DNA of 64,000 nucleotides, taken from the NCBI GenBank assembly GCA_021845505.1, contig JAJZVU010000010.1, forward strand, positions 36,650 to 100,649, written 5' to 3'. The notes under the pieces were generated by a model. That model was not told where the DNA came from. It did not search any database and worked only from the letters and a program-made list of their open reading frames with translations. A program made the position numbers and the translations under genes. Source of the stretch: Pseudomonadota bacterium. Its GTDB lineage: Bacteria > Pseudomonadota > Gammaproteobacteria > Burkholderiales > Burkholderiaceae_C. Each line of letters opens with the position of its first letter. The stretch's first letter is position 1. Below are positions 19,995 through 29,293 of this stretch, piece by piece.

Positions 19995-20024
19995 GCAAGC
20001 CGGCGCCGCGCCGGCCGCGCGGCC

Positions 20025-21368
20025 TCAGGCGGCCCGCGGCCGCTGCCGCAGCCAGGCGACGAAGCGCCTGCCGTACACCGGTTGGCGCCACACCAGCCAC
20101 GCGCCGGCCAGCGCGTTGAGCAGCGCGATGCTCAGCAGCAACGCCGGCACGCTGACGCCCAGGGCCAGCAGCAGCGCGCAATAGCCGGAGCACACGATCA
20201 TGTACAGCGCATTGACGATGTTGTTGGCCGCGATGATCCGCGCGCGATGGCTGGCCGCGGTGTGCTGCTGGATCAGCGCATACAGCGGAACGCTGTAGAT
20301 GCCGGCGCTGGCCGACAGCAGGAACAGGTCGGCCATCACCCGCCAGTGTCCGGGCTGGGCGACAAAGCCCGCGATGCCCTGCAAGGCCGGCGGCCGCGGC
20401 AGCGCGTGCACGGCCCAGTACAGGTCGATGCCGAACGCGCTCATGCCGATCGCCCCCAGCGGCACCAATCCCGGCTCGACCCGCCCGCGCGCCAGCCACT
20501 CGCAGGCCAGCGAGCCGACGCCCACGCCGACCGAGAACACCACCAGCAGCAGCGAAGCGACCTGTTCGTCGCCCCGCAGGACCTCGCGGGCGAATACCGG
20601 AAACTGGGTCAGGAAACCCACGCCGTAGAACCACATCCAGGAAATGGCGAGCAGCGCCTGCAACAGCACCGGGTCGCGCGCAGCGGTACGCAGGTTGTCC
20701 AGGGTCTCGGCCAGCGGGTTCCAGCGCACCCGCAGCTGCGGGTCCAGAGCCGGCGTCGACGGGATCCGCCACGCGGCGAAAGCCCCGGCCAGCGCCACCA
20801 GCACGCACGCCATGCCCGCCAGCAGCGGCCCCTGGCGCAGGCTCATCAGCAGCCCGCCGACGAGGTTGCCCAGCAGGATGGCGACAAACGTCCCCATCTC
20901 GGTCATGCCGTTGCCGCCGGTCAGCTCGACGCTGTTCAGATGCTGCGGCAGGTAGGCGTACTTGGCCGGGCCGAACAGCGTGGAGTGCAGCCCCATGCCG
21001 AAGGCGCAGGCCAGCAGCGCGCCGACATTGCCGGCGACAAAGCCCCACAGCGCCAGAACCATGATGCCGATCTCCAGCAGCTTGACCCCGCGCATCAGCC
21101 GCTCCTTGCGCAGCTTGTCGGACAACTGCCCGCTGGTGGCCGAGAACAGCACGAAGGGCAGGATGTACAGGCCGGCGATCAGGTTGACCATCACCCCCGG
21201 GGACAGCCAGGCCCCCTGCTGCGCGCGGTAGGTCACCATCACGGTGAACGCGAACTTGAACAGGTTGTCGTTCGCGGCGCCGCCGAACTGCGTCCAGAAG
21301 AACGGCGCGAAGCGCCGCTGGCGCAACAGCGCGAACTGGTTGGGTCGCTGCTCGCTGGGAGGAGTCAT
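20025..21368 (-). CDS. MFS transporter, LplT-like (lysophospholipid flippase family)
   Basis: A 447-residue major facilitator protein with about twelve transmembrane segments. The N-terminal QFALLRQRRFAPFFWTQF and the loop HSTLFGPAKYAYLPQHL are typical of LplT-type carriers, which flip lysophospholipid across the inner membrane for re-acylation. It is a clear paralog of the N-terminal domain of the gene directly upstream on the same strand: the motifs ELTGGNG, GTFVAIL and FGPxKYA are shared. The two are separated by about 75 bases and probably arose by tandem duplication. Convergent with tgt. Confidence 0.8.
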   Translation of the reverse strand: MTPPSEQRPNQFALLRQRRFAPFFWTQFGGAANDNLFKFAFTVMVTYRAQQGAWLSPGVMVNLIAGLYILPFVLFSATSGQLSDKLRKERLMRGVKLLEIGIMVLALWGFVAGNVGALLACAFGMGLHSTLFGPAKYAYLPQHLNSVELTGGNGMTEMGTFVAILLGNLVGGLLMSLRQGPLLAGMACVLVALAGAFAAWRIPSTPALDPQLRVRWNPLAETLDNLRTAARDPVLLQALLAISWMWFYGVGFLTQFPVFAREVLRGDEQVASLLLVVFSVGVGVGSLACEWLARGRVEPGLVPLGAIGMSAFGIDLYWAVHALPRPPALQGIAGFVAQPGHWRVMADLFLLSASAGIYSVPLYALIQQHTAASHRARIIAANNIVNALYMIVCSGYCALLLALGVSVPALLLSIALLNALAGAWLVWRQPVYGRRFVAWLRQRPRAA

Positions 21369-21443
21369 GGCGCATGGGCAGGGGGTTGCAGCCCGGCATC
21401 ATGGCACAACGCGCTCCAACACCGCCGGCGTACCGCACCATCC

Positions 21444-23390
21444 TCAGCCCGCCGCCGGAGTGCACAGCTCCTGCACCCTGGCGCGCAGCGGCTGCAGGCC
21501 GATGTCGGCGGGCAGCGCCTGGCCGATTCGCACCCGCACCCGCCGGCGCAGCCGGATCCTGCGCAAGAGCGGGCGCCGCGGCCTGCGGGAGTACAGCGTG
21601 TCCCACAGGCCGTCCAGGCCCACCGGAACCACCGGGACCGGACGTGCGTCGAGCATGCGTCGAACCCCGCTGCGGAACTCGCCGAGCCGCCCGTCCCGGC
21701 TCAAGGCCCCCTCGGGAAACACACAGACCAGTTCGCCGGCCGCCAGCGCGCGGTCGACTTCGCGCATCGCCGCATCGAAGCAGCAGGGATCCTCGCGCTG
21801 CGGAGCGATGGGAATCGCCCGCACCTGGCGGAACAGCCAGCGCAGCGCGGGCCGGCGCGCGAGTCGCCAGTCCATCACGAAGCGCATCGGGCGGGGGCTC
21901 AGCGCGCTGACCACCAGCGCGTCGGCGTAGGAGACATGGTTCGGGCAGACCAGCGCCGGGCCGCTCTGCGGGATGTGCTCGCGTCCGCGGATGTCCAGGC
22001 GCCAGGCGCTGTGCACCAGCACCCAGCTGAGGAAGCGCCAGGCGAATTCGGGAACGGCCCGCCACACCCAGACTCCGACCAGCGCGTTGAGCAGCGCGCA
22101 CACCAGCAGCAACTGCCGGCTGCCCAGCCCGGCCCTGGACAGCGCCAGCGCGAGCAGCGAAGCCGCGATCATGAACAGCGCGTTCAGCAGATTGTTGGCG
22201 CTGATGATCCGCGACTGCGTCGGCGCGGCGCTGCGCCACTGCACGAAGGAATACAACGGCACGACGAACAGCCCGCCGGCGACCCCCAGCAGCGCGATCG
22301 CCGCCAGCACGCCGTGGCTGCCCGGCGCGTGCAGGAACTCCTGCCAGGTCCGCAGGCGCGCGCCGGCAGGCGACTCGCAAGCCTGCAGCGCCAGCCCCAG
22401 CCACGCCAGGCTGAGGCTGAGCAGCAGCGAGGCCAACGGGACGAGGCCGATCTCGACCTGATGCTCCGACAGCCGCTCGCAGGCCAGCGAGCCGAGCGCG
22501 ACCCCCAGCGCGAACGCCCCGAGCAATCCCGCGAACACCCCGCTGTCGCCGTGCAGCAGGTCGCGTCCGATCGCCGGCAGTTGCGACAGCACCAGCGCGC
22601 CGACGAACCAGAACCAGGAAATCGCCAGCAGGCTGTTCCACACCCCGACGCCCTCGCCGCGCGCCAGCCGCAGCAGCTGCGCGCAGTCCGCGAGCCAGCC
22701 GCGACCCGGCTCGACTGCGGCGCCGCACGGCGGCGCGCTGGGAATCGCCCGACTGCAGGCATAGCCCAGCACGGCCACCGCGAGCAGCACCAGGCCGAGC
22801 AGCCAGCGCGCGGCTCCGGCCTGCAGCAGCAGACCCGCGCCCAGGCTGCCGGCCAGGATCGCGACGAAGGTTCCACTCTCCAGCAGTCCGTTGCCGCCGG
22901 TGAGTTCGTCCGCGCGCAGCACGCGCGGCGCGAAGGCGTACTTGACCGGGCCGAAGAAGGCCGAGTGGCAGCCCATCGCGAACAGGCAGGCCAGCAGCAG
23001 CTCCAGGCTGCGCAGCAGCAGCCCCGCGCACACGCCCAGCATGATCGCGATCTCGGCCAGCTTGACCAGGCGGATGATCCGCGCATGGTCCATCGCGTCG
23101 GCAAGCCGCCCGGCGGGCGCAGAGAACATCACGAAGGGGGCGACGAACAGCGCCACCGCGATGTCGGCCAGCCGATCCGCCGACCAGCCGGCATGGCGCG
23201 CTCCGTCGTAGGTCGCCAGCAGCACGACCAGTTGCTTGAGCAGCGCATCGTTGAAGGCCCCGGCGAGCTGGGTCGCGAAAAAGGGCCCGAAGCGGCGCTG
23301 CAGCAGCAGGCGGAACTGCGAGCTGCGCCGGTTCGGGCTCCGGATCGGGGGCTGGACTGGGGGCTGCGGCGCAGAGTCGGGAGAGTGCAT
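21444..23390 (-). CDS. Fused LplT-like MFS carrier and PlsC-like 1-acyltransferase
   Basis: A 648-residue two-domain membrane protein. Residues about 20-440 form an MFS domain similar to LplT (HSAFFGPVKYAFAPRVL, DELTGGNGLLESGTFVAIL). Residues about 461-648 are a glycerolipid acyltransferase: the HX4D box is NHVSYAD with His 485 and Asp 490, and the EGT-type box is FPEGALSRDGRL. The pair should flip lysophospholipid inward and re-acylate it. Larger homologs add an acyl-ACP synthetase (AMP-binding) domain at the C-terminus, and that domain is absent here. ATG 23390 is chosen because it begins a short Pro-rich leader before the conserved QFRLLLQRRFGPFF. Confidence 0.85.
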   Translation of the reverse strand: MHSPDSAPQPPVQPPIRSPNRRSSQFRLLLQRRFGPFFATQLAGAFNDALLKQLVVLLATYDGARHAGWSADRLADIAVALFVAPFVMFSAPAGRLADAMDHARIIRLVKLAEIAIMLGVCAGLLLRSLELLLACLFAMGCHSAFFGPVKYAFAPRVLRADELTGGNGLLESGTFVAILAGSLGAGLLLQAGAARWLLGLVLLAVAVLGYACSRAIPSAPPCGAAVEPGRGWLADCAQLLRLARGEGVGVWNSLLAISWFWFVGALVLSQLPAIGRDLLHGDSGVFAGLLGAFALGVALGSLACERLSEHQVEIGLVPLASLLLSLSLAWLGLALQACESPAGARLRTWQEFLHAPGSHGVLAAIALLGVAGGLFVVPLYSFVQWRSAAPTQSRIISANNLLNALFMIAASLLALALSRAGLGSRQLLLVCALLNALVGVWVWRAVPEFAWRFLSWVLVHSAWRLDIRGREHIPQSGPALVCPNHVSYADALVVSALSPRPMRFVMDWRLARRPALRWLFRQVRAIPIAPQREDPCCFDAAMREVDRALAAGELVCVFPEGALSRDGRLGEFRSGVRRMLDARPVPVVPVGLDGLWDTLYSRRPRRPLLRRIRLRRRVRVRIGQALPADIGLQPLRARVQELCTPAAG

Positions 23391-23482
23391 CGCGTGGGGG
23401 TCGGGAGTGCGGACGCGGCGATCTTGGCATCGCCGCCAAATCCCCGGTGCGCAGCTTGGCTCCGGGGATTTAGACTCGCCCG

Positions 23483-24055
23483 ATGGCCCAGCCCGCGCCG
23501 CCCGCTGCCGACCCGCGCACAAGCCGCAGCGAAGCGTGGCGGCTGTTTTTCGCTCTCGACCTCTCGCCCGCGCTGCGCCAGCGGGTCGACATCCATCGCG
23601 CGCTGTGGCGCTGGCGCGGGCAGGTCAGGGTGACTGCGCCGCACAAGCTGCACCTGACGCTGGTGTTCATGCCGCTCGTCGAGCCGCGCCTTGTGCCCGA
23701 CCTGCTGCGCGTGGGCTGCCGCGTCGCCGCGGCGGCGCGGGGCTGCACCTTGCTGCTCGACCGCGCCGAGGTGTGGCCCACCGGAATCGCCTATCTGGCG
23801 CCGAGCAGCGTTCCGCAGTCGCTGCGGCAGTTGCAGCAGGACCTGCTGGCCGCAGCGCTGGCGCTTGCGGTGCAGGCCGATCGCCGGCCGTGGAGCCCCC
23901 ACCTGACCCTGGCACGCCGGGCGCAGCAGTCGCAGCCGCCAGCCCACTTCGATGCGCTGCGCTGGCAGCTGCGCGGCTTTTCGCTGCAGCGCTCGCAGCC
24001 GGGCAGCGCGGGGTACGAGGTTCTGGCTCGCTGGGGTTTCGGCGCACGCGGCTGA
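23483..24055 (+). CDS. thpR: RNA 2',3'-cyclic phosphodiesterase (2H family)
   Basis: A 190-residue 2H phosphoesterase. The two catalytic HxT boxes are HLTL in HKLHLTLVFM and HLTL in WSPHLTLARR. The opening RLFFALDLSPALRQRV is typical of ThpR/LigT proteins, which hydrolyse 2',3'-cyclic phosphates in RNA. The length matches the family. It is divergent from the carrier-acyltransferase gene across a 92-base gap. Confidence 0.92.
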   Translation: MAQPAPPAADPRTSRSEAWRLFFALDLSPALRQRVDIHRALWRWRGQVRVTAPHKLHLTLVFMPLVEPRLVPDLLRVGCRVAAAARGCTLLLDRAEVWPTGIAYLAPSSVPQSLRQLQQDLLAAALALAVQADRRPWSPHLTLARRAQQSQPPAHFDALRWQLRGFSLQRSQPGSAGYEVLARWGFGARG

Positions 24056-24075
24056 AAACCCCGCGGGCGCCGGGC

Positions 24076-24648
24076 TCAAGGCAGGCGCAGCACCACGCTG
24101 CCCTGCTCGCGAAACGGCAGGCGCAACAAGGTGTGGGCGATTTCCGCCGAGCCCACCAGCTGGTAGTTCACCAGGCCGTCGGGCGGCAGCGTGGCCAGCA
24201 CCGCGAGCAGCGCCTGGCCGTCGATGTCCACCCGCACCGGCACCTCGGCGCTGCCATGCGGAGGCAGATCGAGCTGCCCGGTACTGCGTCCCTGCGCAGT
24301 CGCGGTTCCGTTGAAACTGCAGTGGAACCGGATGTCGTCCAGCGACAGCGACCACCCTCCCGGATTGCTGACACGCAACACGAGGTCCACCTGCGCCTGC
24401 CGTCCCTGCAGGCGCAGGCTGCGCACCTGCTCGATGCGCACCCGCGGCGCCTGCGACGCGGGGGCTTGCGAAGCCGCGACGGCGGGCTGCGAGGAGCCCG
24501 CTGCGGGCTGCGCGCTCGCTGCGCGACACGGCTGCGCGGCGCCCAGCGCCAGCGCCAGCGCGAGGACCGGCGCGAGGACCGGCGCGAGGACCGGCACGAC
24601 GGCCGGCATCGGCGCCGGCGCGCGGCGCGTCGGCTCAGGCTGGCGCAT
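24076..24648 (-). CDS. Secreted LEA type 2 (WHy-domain) family protein
   Basis: A 190-residue protein with a long, Ala/Pro/Leu-rich signal region (residues about 10-45) and a C-terminal domain of about 130 residues with the LEA14/WHy pattern: [28 protein letters not shown], then alternating strands ending in [16 protein letters not shown]. Such domains bind or protect other macromolecules in desiccation and envelope stress, and the bacterial role is little known. The signal region holds the threefold repeat of Pro-Val-Leu-Ala encoded by a 12-base tandem repeat. The start overlaps the 3' end of apt by 14 bases, so the two are probably co-transcribed. Confidence 0.7.
   Translation of the reverse strand: MRQPEPTRRAPAPMPAVVPVLAPVLAPVLALALALGAAQPCRAASAQPAAGSSQPAVAASQAPASQAPRVRIEQVRSLRLQGRQAQVDLVLRVSNPGGWSLSLDDIRFHCSFNGTATAQGRSTGQLDLPPHGSAEVPVRVDIDGQALLAVLATLPPDGLVNYQLVGSAEIAHTLLRLPFREQGSVVLRLP
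24560..24595. repeat. Three tandem copies of a 12-base unit
   Basis: GCGAGGACCGGC is repeated exactly three times, inside the signal-peptide coding part of the LEA2-like gene. Each unit encodes four residues, so copy number changes would keep the frame and change the length of the hydrophobic stretch. Confidence 0.9.
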
Positions 24649-25183
24649 CGAACTGCACCAGGGTGTGGAGCTCGAGTCCGGCCGCGCGCAACGCCGCCGA
24701 GCCGCCCAGCGCGGGCAGGTCGACGATCGCCGCGCCCTCGACCACCTGCGCCCCCAGCTTGCGCAGCAGCTGGTAGGCCGCCAGCATGGTGCCGCCGGTG
24801 GCGATCAGGTCGTCGACCAGCAGCACGCGCTGTCCCGGGCGCACTGCGTCGGCGTGCACTTCGACGGTGGCGTGGCCGTATTCCAGCGCATAGCTCTGCG
24901 AAACCGTGTCGAAAGGCAGCTTGCCCTGTTTGCGCACCGGGATGAAACCCACGCCGAGCTCGAAGGCGACGACCGCGCCGAGGATGAACCCGCGGGCGTC
25001 GATCCCGGCCACCACGTCCGGGCGCAGCGCCGGGTCCATGTAGCGCCAGACCAGGCTGTCGACCAGTGCCCGCATGGCGCGCGGATCGAGCAGCAGCGGG
25101 GTGATGTCGCGGAAGCGCACACCCGGCTGCGGCCAGTCGGGTATGGTGCGGATGCGCTCGCGCAGGTAGGCGCCGAGGTCCAT
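24635..25183 (-). CDS. apt: Adenine phosphoribosyltransferase
   Basis: A 182-residue cytosolic purine-salvage enzyme that converts adenine and PRPP to AMP. The PRPP-binding motif [15 protein letters not shown] is present. [18 protein letters not shown] and [12 protein letters not shown] are Apt-specific. ATG 25183 is used because [26 protein letters not shown] is the conserved start; a further 34 upstream codons are open but unrelated to the family. The downstream LEA2-like gene overlaps its end. Confidence 0.96.
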   Translation of the reverse strand: MDLGAYLRERIRTIPDWPQPGVRFRDITPLLLDPRAMRALVDSLVWRYMDPALRPDVVAGIDARGFILGAVVAFELGVGFIPVRKQGKLPFDTVSQSYALEYGHATVEVHADAVRPGQRVLLVDDLIATGGTMLAAYQLLRKLGAQVVEGAAIVDLPALGGSAALRAAGLELHTLVQFDAPA

Positions 25184-25223
25184 GGCAACGCAGTCGTGCA
25201 GGGGCTGGGATGCGCGGCCCGCC

Positions 25224-26048
25224 TCAGGCGAGGCGGCCGCCGGGGGACGGCGCGCCGGCGGCGAACACGTCGTCGTACGAGGCATACGAGGCCCCGGAGA
25301 TCACCGGCAGCAGGACCAGCAGGCCCAGGCCCATCGGGATCATCGCGAGGACGCTGAAGGGAATCAGCAGGATCGAGAACACCACCAGCGCGCCCAGGTT
25401 CGCGAAGGCGGCGCGCACCGACAGGCGCACCGCATCCCAGGGCGCGACGCCGCCGAGCGCGACCAGCGTGCCGACGAACCAGAAGGCCACGCTGCAGACG
25501 AACAGCGCCAGCAGCACCACCAACGCGGCCAGCAGCAACGCCCCGGCTCCCATGCCCACGCCGGCCAGCACGGCTGCCGGCGAGGCCGCCATCATGTGGC
25601 CGATGGACTCCAGGCGCAGCAGCCCGACCCCGAACAGTGCGGCCAGCAGCAGCCCGAGCAGCAACACCAGCGCGCCCGCGGCGATCAGCACGAGCAGCGA
25701 GGCCAGCAGCAACGGCCCGATGCGCGCGCCCCATTGCTGCGACGACTCGCCCAGCGCACCCTCGTTGTCGGCCTCCGCGGCCAGGCCTTCGGGGGTGATG
25801 CTGCGCGCGCGCTGCCAGCGTCGGCGCAACACCGAGGCGAAGACCGCGCCGAGGGTGAACAGCGGCATGGCCAGCCACTGCGCGACCAGGCCCCCGAGCA
25901 GCGGCAGCAGGTGCAGCAGCATGCTGCCCACCAGCAGGAGCACGCTCAGGCCGACCCAGGCCCAGGGAGCGCGCAGGAAGCTGCGCCAGCCCTGGCCCCA
26001 CCAGGCCAGGCCACGCGAGGCGGGGACGCAACGGTAGGGAAGATCCAT
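25224..26048 (-). CDS. BPSS1780-like integral membrane protein
   Basis: A 274-residue protein with about six transmembrane segments. The soluble start [20 protein letters not shown] followed by [13 protein letters not shown], and the ending [14 protein letters not shown], match the betaproteobacterial BPSS1780 family as I know it. Its function is unknown. It lies 40 bases upstream of apt on the same strand. Confidence 0.8.
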   Translation of the reverse strand: MDLPYRCVPASRGLAWWGQGWRSFLRAPWAWVGLSVLLLVGSMLLHLLPLLGGLVAQWLAMPLFTLGAVFASVLRRRWQRARSITPEGLAAEADNEGALGESSQQWGARIGPLLLASLLVLIAAGALVLLLGLLLAALFGVGLLRLESIGHMMAASPAAVLAGVGMGAGALLLAALVVLLALFVCSVAFWFVGTLVALGGVAPWDAVRLSVRAAFANLGALVVFSILLIPFSVLAMIPMGLGLLVLLPVISGASYASYDDVFAAGAPSPGGRLA

Positions 26049-26063
26049 GCTCGCTCCTGTTGC

Positions 26064-27608
26064 TCACCCCCGGGGATCCGGAGGTCGCGAACGCCAACTC
26101 CGGGCCTGCCAGGCCCTGGCCGCCGCCAAGCGTAGCTCACGGTCGCCCAGCAGCAGCAGCGCGCCGTACAGCGCGACGCCGACGACGATCTGGCCGGCGG
26201 TGTGCAACAGCCCGTGCCACGGAAGAGCGCGGGCGACGACCTCGTACATCAGCAGGGACATCGCGCCGAACCTGCTCAGATCGGCCCAGGGCATGCGCAC
26301 CGCAACCGTCCCTCGCCCGTAGTAGACCGTCAGGGCCACGTACAGTGTACGGGTGCACAGCATGGCCAGCGCGGCCCCCTCGATGCCCATGCTCCGCGTC
26401 AGAACCGCCGTCAGCACCAGATTGACCGCGGCGGTCGCCAGCACCGAATACATGACCACCTTGGTCAGCTTGTTGATGTAGATCCCGGCGCTGAAAATCG
26501 GCGTCCCGCCGGCCACCAGCATACTGCCGACGATGTACACGAACAGCGGCGCCGCGACCGCGTAGCGGTCGGAGGCCAGCAGGCGCAACAGGTCCGGCGC
26601 CACCGCGGCCATGCCGGCGATCATCGGCAGCGCGAGCATCAGGTAATAGCGCAAGGCCTGCTGCAGGAACGCCTCGGTGCGCTGTCGACCCTGGCCTTCC
26701 CACATGCGCAGGTACATCGGCACGACGGCCTGGGCGAAGGCGCCGGTGAGGGCGCTCTGCAGGTAGTCGCAGAAGTTGTAGGCGGCCGAATACGCGCCCA
26801 GCGCCTCGGCGCCGAGCTGGAAGTCGATGATGTAGCGTCCCCCCATGTTCAGCACCAGGCTGGAGAGTTCGCTGACCAGCAGCGGCAGCCCGTAGGCCAG
26901 CATGCTGATGAACAGGGTGCCCGAGAAGTCGGCCGGTCGGAACAGCCGCTGGCGAGCGTAGTGCGCCACGAGCAGCCCCAGCGCCAGCGTCTCGCCGGCC
27001 AGGGTCGCCATGTAGAAGCCCCAGAGGTTGCGCGCCACGCTGAACAGCACGAGCAGCACCAGCCCCAGCCCGAGATACTTGCGCAACACCGTGTACAGGC
27101 TGTAGAAGCCGCTCCTCTGCTCGGCGCGCAGCAGGTTGAGCATCGCGCTGTCGACCACCCGCACCAGCACCAGCGGTGTGATCGCAGCCAGCAGGTAGCG
27201 CAGGCTGTCGTGCCCCCACCAGCGCGCCGGCATGGCCAGGAAGGCCACCGCGCTGAGCAAGCCCACCGCGCCGCCGACCATCAGCATGCCGAACAGCACC
27301 GTGGAGAACAGGCCGCGGCGATCGCCCGCGCGCCTGCCGCTTTCGATTTCGGCATGAAAGCGCACCACCGACTTCTGCAGGCCGAGCTTGCCGATTCCGA
27401 CCAGCAGTCCCAGCGTGGCGTTGATCAGGCTGAGGTCGCCGTACTCGGCCACCGTGAAGGTGCGGGTGAAAACCGGAAACGAGATCATGCTGGCCAGGGT
27501 GATCAGCAGGGTCCCGGCCGAGTAGTTGGAGGTGTGGCGCAACAGCCGCAGCAGGCCCCCGGAGCGGCCGCGCCGCGCCGACGCCGCGTCGTCCTGCGCC
27601 GCGCTCAC
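26064..27608 (-). CDS. Polysaccharide flippase (MATE/MVF-type, Wzx-like)
   Basis: A 514-residue membrane protein with about twelve to fourteen transmembrane helices. The first helix region NYSAGTLLITLASMISFPVFTR and the following FTVAEYGDLSLINATLGLL are typical of oligosaccharide flippases. It should move undecaprenyl-linked repeat units across the inner membrane. GTG 27608 is chosen because it gives a short cytoplasmic leader before the first helix; upstream in-frame codons extend into low-complexity sequence. It lies at one end of the exopolysaccharide locus, divergent from an ATP-grasp gene. Confidence 0.85.
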   Translation of the reverse strand: MSAAQDDAASARRGRSGGLLRLLRHTSNYSAGTLLITLASMISFPVFTRTFTVAEYGDLSLINATLGLLVGIGKLGLQKSVVRFHAEIESGRRAGDRRGLFSTVLFGMLMVGGAVGLLSAVAFLAMPARWWGHDSLRYLLAAITPLVLVRVVDSAMLNLLRAEQRSGFYSLYTVLRKYLGLGLVLLVLFSVARNLWGFYMATLAGETLALGLLVAHYARQRLFRPADFSGTLFISMLAYGLPLLVSELSSLVLNMGGRYIIDFQLGAEALGAYSAAYNFCDYLQSALTGAFAQAVVPMYLRMWEGQGRQRTEAFLQQALRYYLMLALPMIAGMAAVAPDLLRLLASDRYAVAAPLFVYIVGSMLVAGGTPIFSAGIYINKLTKVVMYSVLATAAVNLVLTAVLTRSMGIEGAALAMLCTRTLYVALTVYYGRGTVAVRMPWADLSRFGAMSLLMYEVVARALPWHGLLHTAGQIVVGVALYGALLLLGDRELRLAAARAWQARSWRSRPPDPRG

Positions 27609-27983
27609 CGCGGCGCTCCGCAAACCCGGCGGCGGCCGGCGCAGCGACGTGACCGCGCGGCGCCGTGGTCGTCGGCGCTCGGGCGAGGCGGGATCGCGTG
27701 GGGCATGCGGCAGGGCATAGGCGGAAGGCGGACAACGCACGGGCACGCGCCAGGCAAGCGGCGGGGCCGCGCCCGGACCAGTGCCGAGCGATGGTACCCC
27801 GTGCGCGCCGGCGCAAGCGCTTCCTCGCGGTGGTCGAGCCGGCCCGCGGCGGCCGCGCGGACGCGCCGTTGTATGCTGTGCGCATTTTCCCGCAAATCCT
27901 TCCCATGCGGATCCGGAGGATTCGCCGGCTGGCGCTGCGGCGGGTTCCAGCGCGGTGGTATCGAAATCCGGCGCCTCGCTTTC
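27609..27983. promoter_or_regulatory. 375-base divergent intergenic region of the polysaccharide locus
   Basis: No conserved coding frame is visible. The AT-richest part (27868-27905) contains TATGCT at 27872-27877, a possible -10 box toward the ATP-grasp gene, without a convincing -35. Promoters for both the flippase and the ATP-grasp gene are expected here. Confidence 0.4.
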
Positions 27984-29186
27984 ATGCCACGTCAAGACGC
28001 GATTTTCATACTCGGCGCATCCGGGACCGGGCTCGCGCTGCTGCGGGACGCCGTGAAACTCGGTTTCGACGCCTACGTGGTCGACCGGCACAGGGGACCG
28101 GCTTTCGACAGCAGGTACGGCCGCAAGATTCTCGATGCCAGCGCGGACCTGTCGCGCACGCGCGCGCTGCTGCGCGAGGTTTCGGCAGCGCGAAACTGCT
28201 GGCTGATCGCGAGCAGCGATCCGTGGCTGGAATTCGTGCAGGCCCATCGGCCGTGGCTGGAGGGTTTGCCGGTACGCATCCTGCACCCCTCGTCGCGCGT
28301 CGTCGAAACCTGCCTGAGCAAGATCGAGTTCGCGCGATTCTGCCGCGAGCAGGGTTTTCCGACGCCGCTCACCTGGTTTGTCGGCGCCGAACCCAGGCCG
28401 GCCGGCCTCGAGCTCCCGCTGATGCTGCGCCCCACGCGCAAGCTGGAGCGGAATCGGCCCGAACGCCCGCCGCTGCCCAAGGCGCGGGAAATACGGGATG
28501 AAGCCGAGGTGGCGCGCTGGCTGGAGCTGTATCCGGAGCAGGAAGGAGCGTTCCTGCTGTCCCGTTCGTTGCTGGGCCGCGACCTCGTGCAATTGTCCGT
28601 GCCGTTCGTCAGGACCTCGCGGGAATGCACGATGTACGTGGCCGAGAAAATCCGCCCCAAACCCGAGGACTGCGAGGTCGGGATTTTCGTCCGGATCCGT
28701 CCGGACGCGCAGGCCGCCGCACTGGCCGAGCAGGTGATCAGCCGACTGGACTACTGGGGCATCGGCGAGGTGGAAATCCTGCGCGACCGGGCCAGCGGAG
28801 AATATTTCCTGATCGAGATCAACCCGCGGCCGTGGTCCCAGTATTCGTTGAGCGCCTGGGCGGGTTTCCATTTCCTCGGCACGCTGACCGGCCGGGGAAG
28901 GCGGCGCAGGCGCGCGCCCCCGACCGATGGCGCCTGGATCGACGTGGCCGGCGACATCTATTATTTCCTGTTCAGGCGCAGGACCCGCGACGGCCGCGTC
29001 GACCCCACGTTTCTCGGCTATCTGAGGCAGCTCCGCAGCGTGCGGGTGCTGGCCCATGTCGATCTGCTGGATCCGTGGCCGGTATTATCGGCGACGCTGC
29101 GAATCGGACGCAGAATCCTCGGCAGGCGGGCCGGTTTTCTGCGGCGACGCCGCGGCGTCGCGGGCGACTCGGGCGGCTCGGCATAG
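27984..29186 (+). CDS. ATP-grasp domain protein, carboxylate-amine ligase-like
   Basis: A 400-residue protein. The N-terminal pre-ATP-grasp fold begins AIFILGASGTGLALLRDA, and the ATP-grasp core ends in the Mg-binding motif YFLIEINPRPWSQYSLS (about residues 273-290). Basic, Arg-rich C-terminus. ATP-grasp ligases activate a carboxylate and join it to an amine. In a polysaccharide locus this could add an amino-acid or amine group to a uronic acid, but the substrate is unknown. ATG 27984 places the Rossmann-like start at residue 6. A longer in-frame start near 27873 is possible. It begins the plus-strand part of the locus. Confidence 0.75.
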   Translation: MPRQDAIFILGASGTGLALLRDAVKLGFDAYVVDRHRGPAFDSRYGRKILDASADLSRTRALLREVSAARNCWLIASSDPWLEFVQAHRPWLEGLPVRILHPSSRVVETCLSKIEFARFCREQGFPTPLTWFVGAEPRPAGLELPLMLRPTRKLERNRPERPPLPKAREIRDEAEVARWLELYPEQEGAFLLSRSLLGRDLVQLSVPFVRTSRECTMYVAEKIRPKPEDCEVGIFVRIRPDAQAAALAEQVISRLDYWGIGEVEILRDRASGEYFLIEINPRPWSQYSLSAWAGFHFLGTLTGRGRRRRRAPPTDGAWIDVAGDIYYFLFRRRTRDGRVDPTFLGYLRQLRSVRVLAHVDLLDPWPVLSATLRIGRRILGRRAGFLRRRRGVAGDSGGSA

Positions 29187-29293
29187 TGGCGGCTCCTGTA
29201 TATTGAGCATCCGACCCGCGTTGCCGACTGCGGCAAGGTCCGGTCGGTGCGCGGCGCCGATCGGCGGCGCAAGGTGCGCGGAATGGGCGACCG

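Noticed and set aside
26202..27983. Extension of the ATP-grasp protein upstream by almost 600 codons
   Set aside because: The upstream part is antisense to the flippase and low-complexity; the conserved fold starts right after the ATG at 27984.
29197..29212. A second LexA-like site (CTGTATATTGAGCATC)
   Set aside because: The right half-site CATC does not fit ACAG, so only the left half matches.
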